64,000 nt of DNA. Source: Epiperipatus broadwayi (Eukaryota; Onychophora; Udeonychophora; Euonychophora; Peripatidae). Where the stretch lies: positions 4,078,015 through 4,142,014 of the forward strand of contig JAQFVV010012507.1 of NCBI GenBank assembly GCA_028023455.1, given 5' to 3'. The first letter of the stretch is position 1. Each line of letters begins with the position of its first letter. Under the pieces are notes generated by a model. It searched no databases and had not been told where the DNA came from. It saw only the letters and a program-made list of their open reading frames with translations. Made by a program: the position numbers and the translations under genes. This document shows positions 53,823-64,000 of the stretch, piece by piece.

Positions 53823-56800
53823 TGTAACAATTTAAATAAATCAATTGCCATTTGTAACAATATTTATCAATTAATATAAATATGTATTTGTAATTATTAA
53901 ATTAATATAAAAGATATGTATTTGTAACTATAATTTGTAGCTATTTCAATTCATCATAGCATAGACAAAGAAAATATCAGCATTAAAGATTCTTGGTATT
54001 TATTTATATATTGGGGCAGTCATTTAAACAGTAAAACATACTGGACATTGTCATCTAATAAAAATAATATTAAACATAGCAACTGAATAAAAGTACCCAC
54101 TGTGAGATTCCTGGAGTGCCTTATGCTTATCTCCAATACTAGGTTCTTCTAACAAAGAATCCTTCCTATCCTTCTTTCCAAATATATAAGACCATTCATG
54201 GTCATATGCACACACTGGTGCTATTCATGACAACTTATAAAAAAATATATTTTATAAAACTAATATTATGAAGTTGGAAAGGGATGATATCACTCTTTAT
54301 TCAGTTTAGCTAAGTACATGTGTTTTCCCATGAGCGCCACTAGATTGTTTTCAATCTAGATAAGTATCTATTTATAGTGTACTTGAGTTCAAACTCATTC
54401 AGTACATATTTATTACACATGACTTGGATGACTATTGAACAAAAATGACATTCTTACATTTTATCTATATTGATAAAATTACAAGATCCCAATATTACCA
54501 AAGTTTATACTATAGATCAAAGATTCTTATAGACATTGCTAGCTCATTAGCGTATATTGATGAACAGACATGTATAATCCTATTAATGGCTTCCAAACAA
54601 GCATGTGAAGACCATTATTGATATTGATGGCCATTTAACTAAATTATTTATCACAATAAAGGTAATAATGATGATGATGATAATAATATCATAATAATGA
54701 TAATAATAGTGATATCATAATAATGATTATAATAGTGATATCATAATAATGATTATAATAGTGATGATGATACCAGCCATGGCTTATCAATAAACTCACA
54801 ACAATAAATTCATCTTTATAAACTTATAGGCATCTATTAAAATTATCATATTTCATACTGGGATTTAATAATACTAATGGTGATGATTGATCATCATGAA
54901 TCTCTTTGCATAATATTCAATTTTCTATAAACCCCTATTTACTAAAACATATTCATTACGCTAAACATTAAATTTAATGATTATAATTTATTAATGATGA
55001 TTGATGGCGATCATAACTTTTATATAGTATTATTTGAAACATTTTTAACTAATAACATGATATCCATCTTTGATGAGGATGATCTAAATTCATGGACACA
55101 ACACAATTTTAGCTTTCTATGTTGAACTATAATTATCAAAATTTGGTTATTCTCAAGCATAATCCTTAAATACTTAAATATCAACATTCTAGTTTACCTA
55201 TTATTTTGCGGACGCTTAATATTTGCAAGTGATTGCTCAATATATACGAATGGTAATACTTAATAACTGCGAGCAATGATGCTGAATTAAAATGATAGAA
55301 TTAAGACAAAAAAAAAAAACAAAACACAATATTCTTAATAATAACTCGGAAACCAATTAAGATATATAATTATATTTTATTAACACTACTACTCTTTCTT
55401 TCCTTCTTTAAAGTTAAATCGACAATTAAATAAATGGTTTATTAATATAAAAATTTATATAAAATTAAAAAAAAAATTTATATAAGTATAAGCAAATAAA
55501 CTTAATATATAGGTTTGTCACTTTTCTTGATATCTCAAAATAAGCTGACTTAAATCAATATTAAAAAAAATACATATTCTATAAATGCTTATTTAAGACT
55601 TTTCTTACTTATCATATCATAAAATAAATTTCAGGTGTAACTTGTATATGTTATTTCATTTCCATTCAAATGTAATGCCCTACTTTTTAATTTACCATTT
55701 TAAACTAATCATATATAACCTATTCTTTGATGTGTTTGGATAAACAGTTACACATTCACGCATTCGGTAATGTTAACATATATGTTTAAAATGTATACCC
55801 AAAAATTACATATATAAAAATATCTTTTCTCTTTTGCAACCTTATAGCGAAAGAAAATAAAATACATATATTAATTTTTAATATGCAACAAGATAAAATA
55901 AAAATAAAAAACATTATAAATGCATATATCTATAGGTTGCTCATTATCATTAACAACTGAAGAACAATTAAAAAAAAAAACATTTCAACATTACAATATA
56001 TAATAAAAAAAAATAATGAAAAATTTAAGTTTAAAGATTTAAACTATGTTTGTGCTATGTTGTGAGATATTGCAAATAACTATAGATAAACAAGTCTTTA
56101 ATGTTTCTGTATCAAAAAAAGAAAATTGCTTTGACCAGTAAATTAAGGTTTACTTTTAATAAGTAAAAGAATAAAATCGGTTAAAGAAAGTTCATATTTA
56201 CCCGTCTACTTTTTACTTCTTATTAATGTCCTGAATTTGAATTTTCAGACTGCTTTTCTTTGCTCACCAACAACAACAAAAAAAAAAGAAAGTTATTGCA
56301 GATACTTTTAAGATAATGCTGAATCAATTGACTTTGCTTGTTTCTTCAATTTCCTTATTATTCACTGTTGATTGGCTTCCTTCTACCATTTAAAAGAAAA
56401 AAAAGTTATTATAAGTACTTTGAATAAGTAGGTACCGGTGGATTTGCTTGTTTCTCTTCTTTAAAAAAAATAATTGCTGTTGACACTTTAGATGATTGAG
56501 GTAAATCAACAAAAATTTGATTTATGGCTTCAAACTTGGTTCTACATGGCTGTTATGGATTTTCTCTTCCTCCTATTTCCTCTTCTCCATTGGTTGAAAG
56601 GCAATGAGCTTTTAATAAGACATGAACTAGGAACAAAGCATTCCATATAGCTTGCGTGGTTGGCTTCAAAATCTATAATTTTGTTGGTTATTACTGGATA
56701 CATGATTTCATAGACAGATCAGCGATTTTGACTCTTCTGTATTAATCAGGAAGCAGAAAAAATGGTTTAGCAATGCAAAGGCATATTCTTATGCATAACC

Positions 56801-57668
56801 AAATATGTTAATATCATTTTTATAATTATTACTAGCTTATAATAAATTCAATCTTGTTCCATTTCTCTCCTATTCTTTAATATTGCTTGAAAATTGCTTT
56901 ATATAAACGCACATTTCATTTGCTCTTTTTTTTTTTTCAACTTTCAAAGAGTGAGAAAAAAGAATTAAAGCGTTCACTCTCTTTTTTAAAAAAAAAGATT
57001 CGAGCTTACATTTCTGCTTAAGAATTATAACAAGGAAGGACCGATTGAGTTGAGTCTCAAAATAATAATAATAATTTAACTGATCATCTCTCTAAAGAAA
57101 TTTATTACTGACTCTTAAAAAAATTTATGATTAACTGCCTCTTTAAAAAATTTTAGACTGACTGCCCAAAAAAAATTGTTTTAATCGTTTATATCGCGAA
57201 AAAACATCTGGAAATCTTTATCTAAAAAAAAAATCAAAGCTTCACAAGTTTGACTTAAAATTGATCGCTATCATCTACATCAAAGCACCTCTTTTGTAAA
57301 ATAATTTTAAGATACAGATAACAAACAAAGCTGGCCATCTATAGCAATCAGAAATAAGTGTAAAAGCATCTTTGTGTTTGTACAGATCTATTCATTGTTT
57401 CACACGTGTACAATTTTTCCTTTTTTTTTTAATCTAACAATCTTGATTGCCTTATTTCACACCTTTCTGATTTACTCTATTTTAACAAAATGAAAGTTAA
57501 ATAAATTTAACACATATTATTTAATAATAAAAATATTATATAATAAATCATAAAAAGAACTGCTTATTCATAATAATAGATTTATACATATAAATCTCTG
57601 TATGTATAAAAGAATAAAAAAAATTTTTTTTTTTTTTTAAATAATTGAATACTATATGTATATGTACA
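53823..57668 (-). repeat. 3' LTR (about 3.85 kb)
   Basis: Plus strand starts TGTAACAATTTAAATAAATC and ends at TATGTACA, giving TG...CA ends. It matches 60399 onward for at least 3.6 kb. It contains a GAT/ATA-rich simple block (54660-54780) and no open frame of note. Such long LTRs are unusual for a Gypsy element. Confidence 0.85.
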
Positions 57669-57683
57669 TTTTGCCTCACCCCC
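57669..57683 (-). other. polypurine tract
   Basis: On the minus strand GGGGGTGAGGCAAAA immediately precedes the 3' LTR start (TGTACATATAC). This is the expected place for plus-strand priming in reverse transcription. Confidence 0.65.
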
Positions 57684-57721
57684 AAACAAAAAAAAAAATT
57701 TTTGAATATAAAAAAAATTGC

Positions 57722-57910
57722 TTAGGTCATGAGTGCCATTGGTTTTAGGCTACGTACATTATATGTGCCTTTTACTCCTTCTGACGATTCTAGTACAAAT
57801 GCATTTTCCCCTTTTCTTTCCTTTAGCATGAATGGCCCTTCATATATATTATAGAACTTTTTGAATGTATGCTTCTGCGGGTCTACTTTGCATTTGCTGA
57901 TCGGAATCAT
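57722..57910 (-). pseudogene. Gypsy integrase C-terminal tail
   Basis: A 62-codon open frame with KKFYNIYEGPFMLKERKGEN, then AFVLES and GTYNVRSLKPM. This is the short domain at the end of Gypsy-group integrases (xFxxxYEGPYxIxxxxGxNxYxL ... GxxNVRxLKPY), thought to help target or position integration. The catalytic DDE core is absent upstream, where gag-derived sequence joins directly. It is a relic of an internal deletion. Confidence 0.75.
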
Positions 57911-58112
57911 TCCCAGGCCTACCTATGTTTTGTTTACTAGGTTTCATGGGATATTGTCGGCCTAATTGGTTGTTTATAATCCTAATGGTGGAGATCTTAT
58001 AACTATATCTCTCCTCCATCCTAGAATAACCTTTCATTTTCCTTTCTGCAACTCCCAGGGCATCCAATAGGTCTGCCACTCTCATTGGGGAGTGCACATC
58101 ATCCACTATCAT
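57849..58112 (-). pseudogene. duplicated gag 3' segment
   Basis: An 87-codon open frame whose middle (VADLLDALGVAERKMKGYSR ... YSYKISTIRI ... NNQLGRQYPMKPSKQNIGRP) is a diverged second copy of gag residues about 200-250 (VADKFETLGATKRIAESYHR ... YGYKVSNMRM ... TNQLGRQFPTKPGKPNIGMP). A short TA run separates them. The duplication could reflect recombination between two related elements, since the two copies differ at many residues. Its end overlaps the integrase-tail frame. Confidence 0.6.
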
Positions 58113-58876
58113 ATATATATATTCCCAGGCATTCCTATGTTTGGTTTGCCAGGTTTTGTGGGAAATTGTCTGCCTAACTGGTTTGTTCCCATTCTCATAT
58201 TGGAGACTTTATAGCCATAGCTCTCCTCCTCTCTATGATAACTTTCAGCTATCCTTTTGGTAGCTCCCAATGTCTCAAACTTGTCTGCTACATTTACTGG
58301 GGCATATACATCAGCAGCTATCTTTAATTCTAAGAAACTAGCTTTACTGACTACATCTTTCCTGAGGTCAATTTGTTCCTGTACAGTGGCTACCTTTATT
58401 TCTAGGTTATGTATCTCACTGTATATATCCTCTTTGGGATTACACTGTTCTTGAACAGCAGCTACCTCATCATTTTCATATGGCTTGACTACAGTCACAT
58501 AACTCTCTGGCACTATTTCTTGTTCTGGACTGGTCATCTTATTATCAGTTTCTTTACCTAAATCAGTTACTTGATCATTCATTTCTGGTGATGGTTGATC
58601 CATCTTATTGTCAAGTCCCTGAGACAGTCCTTTGATAGACTCATGCATTTTTTGGAAGTACTGATCCATTTTCTTATTCAATTGGTTCATGCCTTCTTTC
58701 ACTTCCCTCATCTCTTGTGATTGATGATCAAATTTATTATTTATCTGATTCATCTCTTGTGATTGATGATCAAATTTCTGATTCATTTGGTTCATGAAAA
58801 TTTGCATCCACTCTGGAGGGCCCTGCTTCTCTACTTCCATTCCCTCAATGGTTAATTCCTTTTCTTGCTCCATCAT
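58109..58876 (-). CDS. Gag-like coiled-coil protein of the LTR element
   Basis: 255 codons from an ATG at 58876. Residues about 18-30 (GPPEWMQIFMNQMN) followed by repeated QKFDHQSQEMNQINNKFDHQ-type heptads to about residue 110 predict a long coiled coil. The middle is acidic, and the end is basic and glycine/proline-rich (LGRQFPTKPGKP). N-terminal WMQxxMxQMxQxxD segments with coiled coils are typical of Gag in many invertebrate Gypsy elements. No CCHC knuckle and no capsid major homology region are visible, so it is probably truncated. It would assemble particles or help package the RNA. It is first in the transcript, about 1.5 kb from the 5' LTR. Confidence 0.7.
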   Translation of the reverse strand: MMEQEKELTIEGMEVEKQGPPEWMQIFMNQMNQKFDHQSQEMNQINNKFDHQSQEMREVKEGMNQLNKKMDQYFQKMHESIKGLSQGLDNKMDQPSPEMNDQVTDLGKETDNKMTSPEQEIVPESYVTVVKPYENDEVAAVQEQCNPKEDIYSEIHNLEIKVATVQEQIDLRKDVVSKASFLELKIAADVYAPVNVADKFETLGATKRIAESYHREEESYGYKVSNMRMGTNQLGRQFPTKPGKPNIGMPGNIYI

Positions 58877-60379
58877 AAATTTCTAAAATATTTATATTAC
58901 TTATTTCTGTTTGATTTAGTATATTCTGATTTATTCTGTTCTGATTTATTGTTCTGCTCTATTCTGTTCTGCTCCCTGATTTCTTATACATCCAGAGTCA
59001 AACACCTTTATCTATCCTCATATACCCTAAAATTTTCAACCACTCTTTCTCAGCCATAATTCTCCCCATCAATCTATCTATATCTTTAGTGCCTTTTAAT
59101 TAACTTAACCTCCATCATCACTCTTTTCCTTTACCTATATATGATTGATAAAGTATGAGGTCATAGTACTATTTAAAACATTTATTTAAGAAAAAGCTAT
59201 CTCTGTATTGGTGTGTCCTTTTTTATGCCATCATTTATCTAGTTTTTCATGCTTTTATAAAACTTAACTCTCTCTATGCCCTTTTTAATACACTAAGCAA
59301 AAAAAAAAAATTTACTTATATAACATATGTGCTAGATTTATAACAGAGTTCATGTCTCAAGTCATTTATATACTCATCTATCCTTCTAGAGATCTGACAG
59401 ATATTGACAGCCAAAAGAATGATTAGCAATTCACAATCATGAGATAGACAAAAGAATTCAATCACTGCACTTAAAGCACACAATGCTCCATGAACACTCA
59501 GATGATCACCCCAATTCAATCACTCTAAGCTACTACAACCCATAATAGTTTATTGCAAACATTGTTGCATTTCCCTGCTTGCGTCCAAGTCTTAGGGGCT
59601 TTAATTTGTCAAATACTGCCTTGCTTATTTTTAAAGTCTTAGAGGCAACAATTATATATCAGTAAAACAAAATACTGCCTTGCTCTCTCTGGAGTCTTAG
59701 AGGCGAAATATTATGTATCAGAAAAATTATGCCTTGCTCTCTCTGGAGTCTTAGAGGCGAAATCATGGCAGGCCTACTGTTAACTGCTTCATGATAAAAC
59801 AACTGATATTATAATCTGGGTTGGAGCAGTGAATGAGATAAATCAATCACCAGTGGCATGAATACATCACATTCTCAAGGCAATGACAAAAATTCTCCAT
59901 CCATCATCACAACCGTAACACAACCAACCAAACTCCAACAATCAAATATCCAATCCAACCTCCAAAATCATAAATTTTCTATAACACAAACTTTTCAAAT
60001 ATGAACAAAATTATTATTCCACACTTCAAGGCTATTAATATTTCTATGCTTATTTAATTGATAAGCAAAATATATAAAAAAAAAAACAGTGTTATTAACT
60101 TTAACACATTATAAGTTGTGATATCATTATATTTTAAAAATTGAAACTAAGCTCTATAATGACTGTATTCATTTATCATCATCAAAAATGCAATAACAGT
60201 AATCATCATCATCTAAACATCAGGCCAAAATATTTGTATACACTAATAATAAAAAAAAATTGCACAGAAAAAAAAAATTCTTTTTTTTTTTTTTTTAAAC
60301 TATACATCTGTCATCACTATATACTACCCATCTCTCATGTATGTGGGGTATTTCAAGCCATTATTTGGCTTATTTCGAG
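58877..60379 (-). other. 5' leader of the LTR element
   Basis: About 1.5 kb without a coding resemblance between the primer binding site and gag. It contains the 59.6-59.8 kb short repeats and pyrimidine-rich stretches such as TCTGATTTATTCTGTTCTG at 58.93-58.98 kb. It may hold packaging signals, which cannot be defined from one copy. Confidence 0.5.
59618..59768. repeat. three imperfect 60-70-bp repeats
   Basis: TACTGCCTTGCT(CTCTCTGGA)GTCTTAGAGGC occurs three times, the last two nearly identical (CTTGCTCTCTCTGGAGTCTT). It lies in the leader of the LTR element. Confidence 0.8.
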
Positions 60380-60396
60380 CCCTAGTTGGTGCGCCA
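60380..60396 (-). other. primer binding site
   Basis: Minus strand TGGCGCACCAACTAGGG, two bases after the LTR end (TGTTACA, AA). A TGG start is required to pair with the CCA end of a tRNA. The tRNA was not identified. Confidence 0.7.
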
Positions 60397-60398
60397 TT

Positions 60399-63300
60399 TG
60401 TAACAATTTAAATAAATCAATTGCCATTTGTAACAATTATTTATCAATTAATATAAATATGTATTTGTAATTATTAAATTAATATAAAAGATATGTATTT
60501 GTAATTATAATTTGTAGCTATTTCAATTCATCATAGCATAGACAAAGAAAATATCAGCATTAAAGATTCTTGGTATTTATTTATATATTGGGGCAGTCAT
60601 TTAAACAGTAAAACATACTGGACATTGTCATCTAATAAAAATAATATTAAACATAGCAACTGAATAAAAGTACCCACTGTGAGATTCCTGGAGTGCCTTA
60701 TGCTTATCTCCAATACTAGGTTCTTCTAACAAAGAATCCTTCCTATCCTTCTTTCCAAATATATAAGACCATTCATGGTCATATGCACACACTGGTGCTA
60801 TTCATGACAACTTATAAAAAATATATTTTATAAAACTAATATTATGAAGTTGGAAAGGGATGATATCACTCTTTATTCAGTTTAGCTAAGTACATGTGTT
60901 TTCCCATGAGCGCCACTAGATTGTTTTCAATCTAGATAAGTATCTATTTATAGTGTACTTGAGTTCAAACTCATTCAGTACATATTTATTACACATGACT
61001 TGGATGACTATTGAACAAAAATGACATTCTTACATTTTATCTATATTGATAAAATTACAGGATCCCAATATTACCAAAGTTTATACTATAGATCAAAGAT
61101 TCTTATAGACATTGCTAGCTCATTAGCGTATATTGATGAACAGACATGTATAATCCTATTAATGGCTTCCAAACAAGCATGTGAAGACCATTATTGATAT
61201 TGATGGCCATTTAACTAAATTATTTATCACAATAAAGGTAATAATGATGATGATGATAATAATATCATAATAATGATAATAATAGTGATATCATAATAAT
61301 GATTATAATAGTGATATCATAATAATGATTATAATAGTGATGATGATACCAGCCATGGCTTATCAATAAACTCACAACAATAAATTCATCTTTATAAACT
61401 TATAGGCATCTATTAAAATTATCATATTTCATACTGGGATTTAATAATACTAATGGTGATGATTGATCATCATGAATCTCTTTGCATAATATTCAATTTT
61501 CTATAAACCCCTATTTACTAAAACATATTCATTACGCTAAACATTAAATTTAATGATTATAATTTATTAATGATGATTGATGGCGATCATAACTTTTATA
61601 TAGTATTATTTGAAACATTTTTAACTAATAACATGATATCCATCTTTGATGAGGATGATCTAAATTCATGGACACAACACAATTTTAGCTTTCTATGTTG
61701 AACTATAATTATCAAAATTTGGTTATTCTCAAGCATAATCCTTAAATACTTAAATATCAACATTCTAGTTTACCTATTATTTTGCGGACGCTTAATATTT
61801 GCAAGTGATTGCTCAATATATACGAATAGTAATACTTAATAACTGCGAGCAATGATGCTGAATTAAAATGATAGAATTAAGACAAAAAAAAAAAAAAAAC
61901 ACAATATTCTTAATAATAACTCGGAAACCAATTAAGATATATAATTATATTTTATTAACACTACTACTCTTTCTTTCCTTCTTTAAAGTCAAATCGACAA
62001 TTAAATAAATGGCTTATTAATATAAAAATTAAAAAAAAAATTTATATAAGTATAAGCAAATAAACTTAATATATAGGTTTGTCACTTTTCTTGATATCTC
62101 AAAATAAGCTGACTTAAATCAATATTAAAAAAAAAATACATATTCTATAAATGCTTATTTAAGACTTTTCTTACTTATCATATCATAAAATAAATTTCAG
62201 GTGTAACTTGTATATGTTATTTCATTTCCATTCAAATGTAATGCCCTACTTTTTAATTTACTATTTTAAACTAATCATATATAACCTATTCTTTGATGTG
62301 TTTGGATAAACAGTTACACATTCACGCATTCGGTAATGTTAACATATATGTTTAAAATGTATACCCAAAAATTACATATATAAAAATATCTTTTTTCTTT
62401 TGCAACCTTATAGCGAAAGAAAATAAAATACATATATTAATTTTTAATATGCAACAAGATAAAATAAAAATAAAAAAACATTATAAATGCATATATCTAT
62501 AGGTTGCTCATTATCATTAACAACTGAAGAACAATTAAAAAAAAAAACATTTCAACATTACAATATATAATAAAAAAATAATGAAAAATTTAAGTTTAAA
62601 GATTTAAACTATGTTTGTGCTATGTTGTGAGATATTGCAAATAACTATAGATAAACAAGTCTTTAATGTTTCTGTATCAAAAAAAGAAAATTGCTTTGAC
62701 CAGTAAATTAAGGTTTACTTTTAATAAGTAAAAGAATAAAATCGGTTAAAGAAAGTTCATATTTACCCGTCTACTTTTTACTTCTTATTAATGTCCTGAA
62801 TTTGAATTTTAGACTGCTTTTCTTTGCTCACCAACAAAAACAAAAAAAAAGAAAGTTATTGCAGATACTTTTAAGATAATGCTGAATCAATTGACTTTGC
62901 TTGTTTCTTCAATTTCCTTATTATTCACTGTTGATTGGCTTCCTTCTACCATTTAAAAGAAAAAAAAGTTATTATAAGTACTTTGAATAAGTAGGTACCG
63001 GTGGATTTGCTTGTTTCTCTTCTTTAAAAAAAATAATTGCTGTTGACACTTTAGATGATTGAGGTAAATCAACAAAAATTTGATTTATGGCTTCAAACTT
63101 GGTTCTACATGGCTGTTATGGATTTTCTCTTCCTCCTATTTCCTCTTCTCCATTGGTTGAAAGGCAATGAGCTTTTAATAAGACATGAACTAGGAACAAA
63201 GCATTCCATATAGCTTGCGTGGTTGGCTTCAAAATTTATCATTTTGTTGGTTATTACTGGATACATGATTTCATAGACAGATCAGCGATTTTGACTCTTC

Positions 63301-64000
63301 TGTATTAATCAGGAAGCAGAAAAAATGGTTTAGCAATGCAAAGGCATATTCTTATGCATAACCAAATATGTTAATATCATTTTTATAATTATTACTAGCT
63401 TATAATAAATTCAATCTTGTTCCATTTCTCTCCTATTCTTTAATATTGCTTGAAAATTGCTTTATATAAACGCACATTTCATTTGCTCTTTTTTTTTTTC
63501 AACTTTCAAAGAGTGAGAAAAAAAAATTAAAGCGTTCACTCTCTTTTTTAAAAAAAAAAGATTCGAGCTTACATTTCTGCTTAAGAATTATAACAAGGAA
63601 GGACCGATTGAGTTGAGTCTCAAAATAATAATAATAATTTAACTGATCATCTCTCTAAAGAAATTTATTACTGACTGATCATCTCTTTAAAAAAATTAAT
63701 GATTAACTGCCTCTTTAAAAAATTTTAGACTGACTGCCCAAAAAAAATTGTTTTAATCGTTTATATCGCGAAAAACATCTGGAAATCTTTATCTAAAAAA
63801 AAAATCAAAGCTTCACAAGTTTGACTTAAAATTGATCGCTATCATCTACATCAAAGCACCTCTTTTGTAAAATAATTTTAAGATACAGATAACAAACAAA
63901 GCTGGCCATCTATAGCAATCAGAAATAAGTGTAAAAGCATCTTTGTGTTTGTACAGATCTATTCATTGTTTCACACGTGTACAATTTTTCCTTTTTTTTT
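60399..64000 (-). repeat. 5' LTR, cut by the window end
   Basis: Near-identical to 53823-57430. Differences seen include a 14-bp deletion near 62030 relative to 55457, a different short stretch near 63670 (ACTGATCATCTCTTT), single-base changes such as GGTAATAC/AGTAATAC and homopolymer length changes. About 240 bp should remain beyond the window. Confidence 0.85.

Larger units (their letters stand above)
53823..64000 (-). mobile_element. Gypsy-type LTR retrotransposon, internally deleted
   Basis: Two direct repeats of about 3.85 kb (the right one runs off the window) flank a 2.73 kb interior with a primer binding site and gag on the minus strand. By interval, the full element would be about 10.4 kb. 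The LTRs match almost base for base except for scattered substitutions and small indels, so insertion is recent. The interior keeps gag and the integrase tail but no protease, RT, RNase H or integrase core, so it must depend on proteins of a relative. Confidence 0.9.

Overview
The window looks like nuclear DNA from an invertebrate animal. It is very AT-rich, full of (TA)n and (ATCT)n microsatellites, has spliced immunoglobulin-type exons in the same phase, and carries Penelope-like elements (PLEs), non-LTR elements, a hAT relic and a Gypsy-type LTR element. I cannot name the species. A mollusc or a chelicerate would fit the repeat content, but nothing here decides it. No bacterial operon, CRISPR array, rRNA or convincing tRNA was seen.

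Layout. 0-10 kb: remnants of non-LTR retrotransposons (minus strand at about 0.05-0.6 kb; plus-strand 3' tails at 3.0, 4.0, 6.8-7.6 and 9.1 kb), with a decayed PLE at 8-9 kb cut by one of those tails. 11.4-12.8 kb: a 5'-truncated PLE with an open reading frame running from reverse transcriptase (RT) motif B through the YIDD motif to a GIY-YIG endonuclease, bounded by inverted end repeats inside (TA)n. 12.9-19.0 kb: two diverged direct copies of an unidentified sequence and a PHD-finger-like reading frame. 20-22.2 kb: a broken hAT transposase of the FAM200/ZBED/GTF2IRD2-like type with a recognisable 3' terminal inverted repeat. 22.6 and 27.9 kb: two consecutive phase 1-1 immunoglobulin-like exons, the only evidence of a host gene; their intron holds an internally deleted LINE (minus) and a PLE endonuclease tail (plus). 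28.5-29.1 kb: a large (ATCT)n-type microsatellite block. 30.1-31.2 kb: a minus-strand retrocopy-like unit.

The most striking block is 35.7-38.9 kb: seven copies of a 405-bp repeat, three in one orientation and four in the other, each carrying a hammerhead ribozyme motif (CTGATGA ... GAAA with a perfect 6-bp stem I). This fits a metazoan retrozyme array. Two short snap-back relatives lie at 35.7 and 42.8 kb. PLE copies at 11.5, 40-41 and 45.6 kb show the same inverted layout and the same (TA)n borders, and the 45.6 kb copy carries a weaker hammerhead-like motif. Together these suggest that PLE machinery mobilised the ribozyme repeats; that is inference.

44-53 kb holds two inverted, diverged copies of a roughly 1.3 kb unidentified repeat and two small foldback elements. 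From 53.8 kb to the window end lies a young LTR retrotransposon on the minus strand, with LTRs of about 3.85 kb, a primer binding site, a polypurine tract and a gag reading frame. Its interior is only 2.7 kb: protease, RT, RNase H and the integrase core are gone, so it is probably non-autonomous.
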